Both the position numbers and the translations under genes were made by a program. The notes under the pieces were generated by a model that saw only the letters and a program-made list of their open reading frames with translations, had not been told where the DNA came from and did not search any database. From Clostridiales bacterium UBA4644 (lineage in GTDB: Bacteria; Bacillota; Clostridia; Oscillospirales; Butyricicoccaceae), in assembly GCA_002405755.1 (NCBI GenBank), contig DHMK01000081.1, positions 346-6,797 of the forward strand: a stretch of DNA of 6,452 nt, read 5' to 3'. Positions 5,970 through 6,452 of the stretch are shown one piece after another. Each line of letters starts with the position of its first letter. Position 1 is the stretch's first letter.

Positions 5970-5997
5970 ATTCGTTCTTCCTTTTCAGGCGTTGGGT

Positions 5998-6452
5998 TCA
6001 CTTGCTCTCCCGCAGGGCCTTGGCGGCGGCGATAAAGCCGCGGAACAGGGGATGAGGCTTGTTGGGCCGGGATTTGAACTCCGGATGGTACTGAACGCCC
6101 ACATAGAAGGGCCGGTCAGACAGCTCCACCGTCTCCACCAGCCGCCCGTCGGGAGAAAGGCCGGAGAGGGTAAGGCCCTGGGCCGTCAGCGCCTGGCGGT
6201 AATCGTTGTTGAACTCATAGCGATGCCGATGCCGCTCGGAGATCTCCCGGGCGCCGTAGCAGCGCTCCATGGTGGTGCCCGGCTGAATGACGCAGGGATA
6301 GGCTCCCAGCCGCAGCGTTCCGCCCTTATCTATATTTTCGCTCTGTCCGGGCATAAAGTCAATGACTTTCTCCGAACAAAGCTCATCAAATTCGCCGGAA
6401 TTTGCTTTTTCCATGCCGCAGACATTTCTGGCATACTCAATGACGGCGATCT
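5998..6452 (-). CDS. pyrG: CTP synthase, C-terminal part (cut by window edge)
   Basis: CTP synthase aminates UTP to CTP with glutamine and ATP. Only the last 150 residues are inside the window; the frame is open through the right edge, starting IAVIEYARNVCG, so the start codon lies outside. An internal ATG at 6412-6414 is not the start, because conserved sequence continues upstream of it. The visible part is the end of the glutamine amidotransferase domain. It contains FMPGQ, GGTLRLGAYPC, ERHRHRYEFN and YHPEFKSRP, in which the His and Glu of the Cys-His-Glu triad are at visible residues 122 and 124 (His codon at 6085-6087). The catalytic Cys lies beyond the edge. The protein ends in RESK with TGA at 5998-6000. 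It is the first visible gene of the operon and is followed 28 bases later by purB, which suggests transcription from a promoter upstream of pyrG. Confidence 0.96.
   Translation of the reverse strand, partial: IAVIEYARNVCGMEKANSGEFDELCSEKVIDFMPGQSENIDKGGTLRLGAYPCVIQPGTTMERCYGAREISERHRHRYEFNNDYRQALTAQGLTLSGLSPDGRLVETVELSDRPFYVGVQYHPEFKSRPNKPHPLFRGFIAAAKALRESK

Noticed and set aside
4776..6035. Long open frame on the + strand opposite purB and the pyrG end (419 codons)
   Set aside because: Low-complexity Gly/Gln/Leu-rich translation without motifs, opposite a conserved gene; a shadow.

Overview
The window looks like part of the chromosome of a Gram-positive anaerobe of the class Clostridia, probably from the Oscillospiraceae or a relative. 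That placement is inferred from the style of the proteins, the GC-rich codon choice in the conserved genes, the strong Shine-Dalgarno sites (GGAGGA, AAGGAA) and the 5S rRNA. No species can be named from sequence alone.

Layout. Bases 1-218 on the + strand are the tail of an rRNA operon: a 23S-5S type spacer, a complete 5S rRNA (65-179) and a perfect 13-bp hairpin terminator (184-218). Bases 1660-6452 on the - strand are a tight nucleotide-biosynthesis operon, read pyrG (only its 3' part is in the window) > purB > purA > guaA, with gaps of 28, 30 and 35 bases. Its promoter lies beyond the right edge. The two transcription units converge on about 1.4 kb (219-1659) that holds no intact gene.

The operon makes nucleotides from shared precursors. 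PyrG converts UTP to CTP. PurA and PurB are the two steps from IMP to AMP, and PurB also acts earlier in de novo purine synthesis. GuaA is the last step to GMP. PurB belongs to the eukaryote-like ADSL branch. PurA is divergent: the glutamine of its 'EGAQG' motif is displaced by one position.

The 219-1659 region is AT-richer and looks like a graveyard plus regulatory DNA. From left to right it contains: an array of degenerate AATTGATACAGGATCAA / AGAACTATATCAATT motifs in alternating orientation (280-735); a TATAAT box and a possible short transcript ending in a hairpin (739-855); the C-terminal end of a cupin-domain regulator on the - strand (878-1036); a frameshifted and truncated N-terminus of a family 5 peptide-binding lipoprotein on the + strand (1039-1439); a bidirectional terminator (1438-1484); and a short stretch beside the guaA 3' end with an 11-bp-phased direct repeat and an inverted repeat. 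I did not find a complete new system. The repeat array is the least explained structure and the most worth following up.
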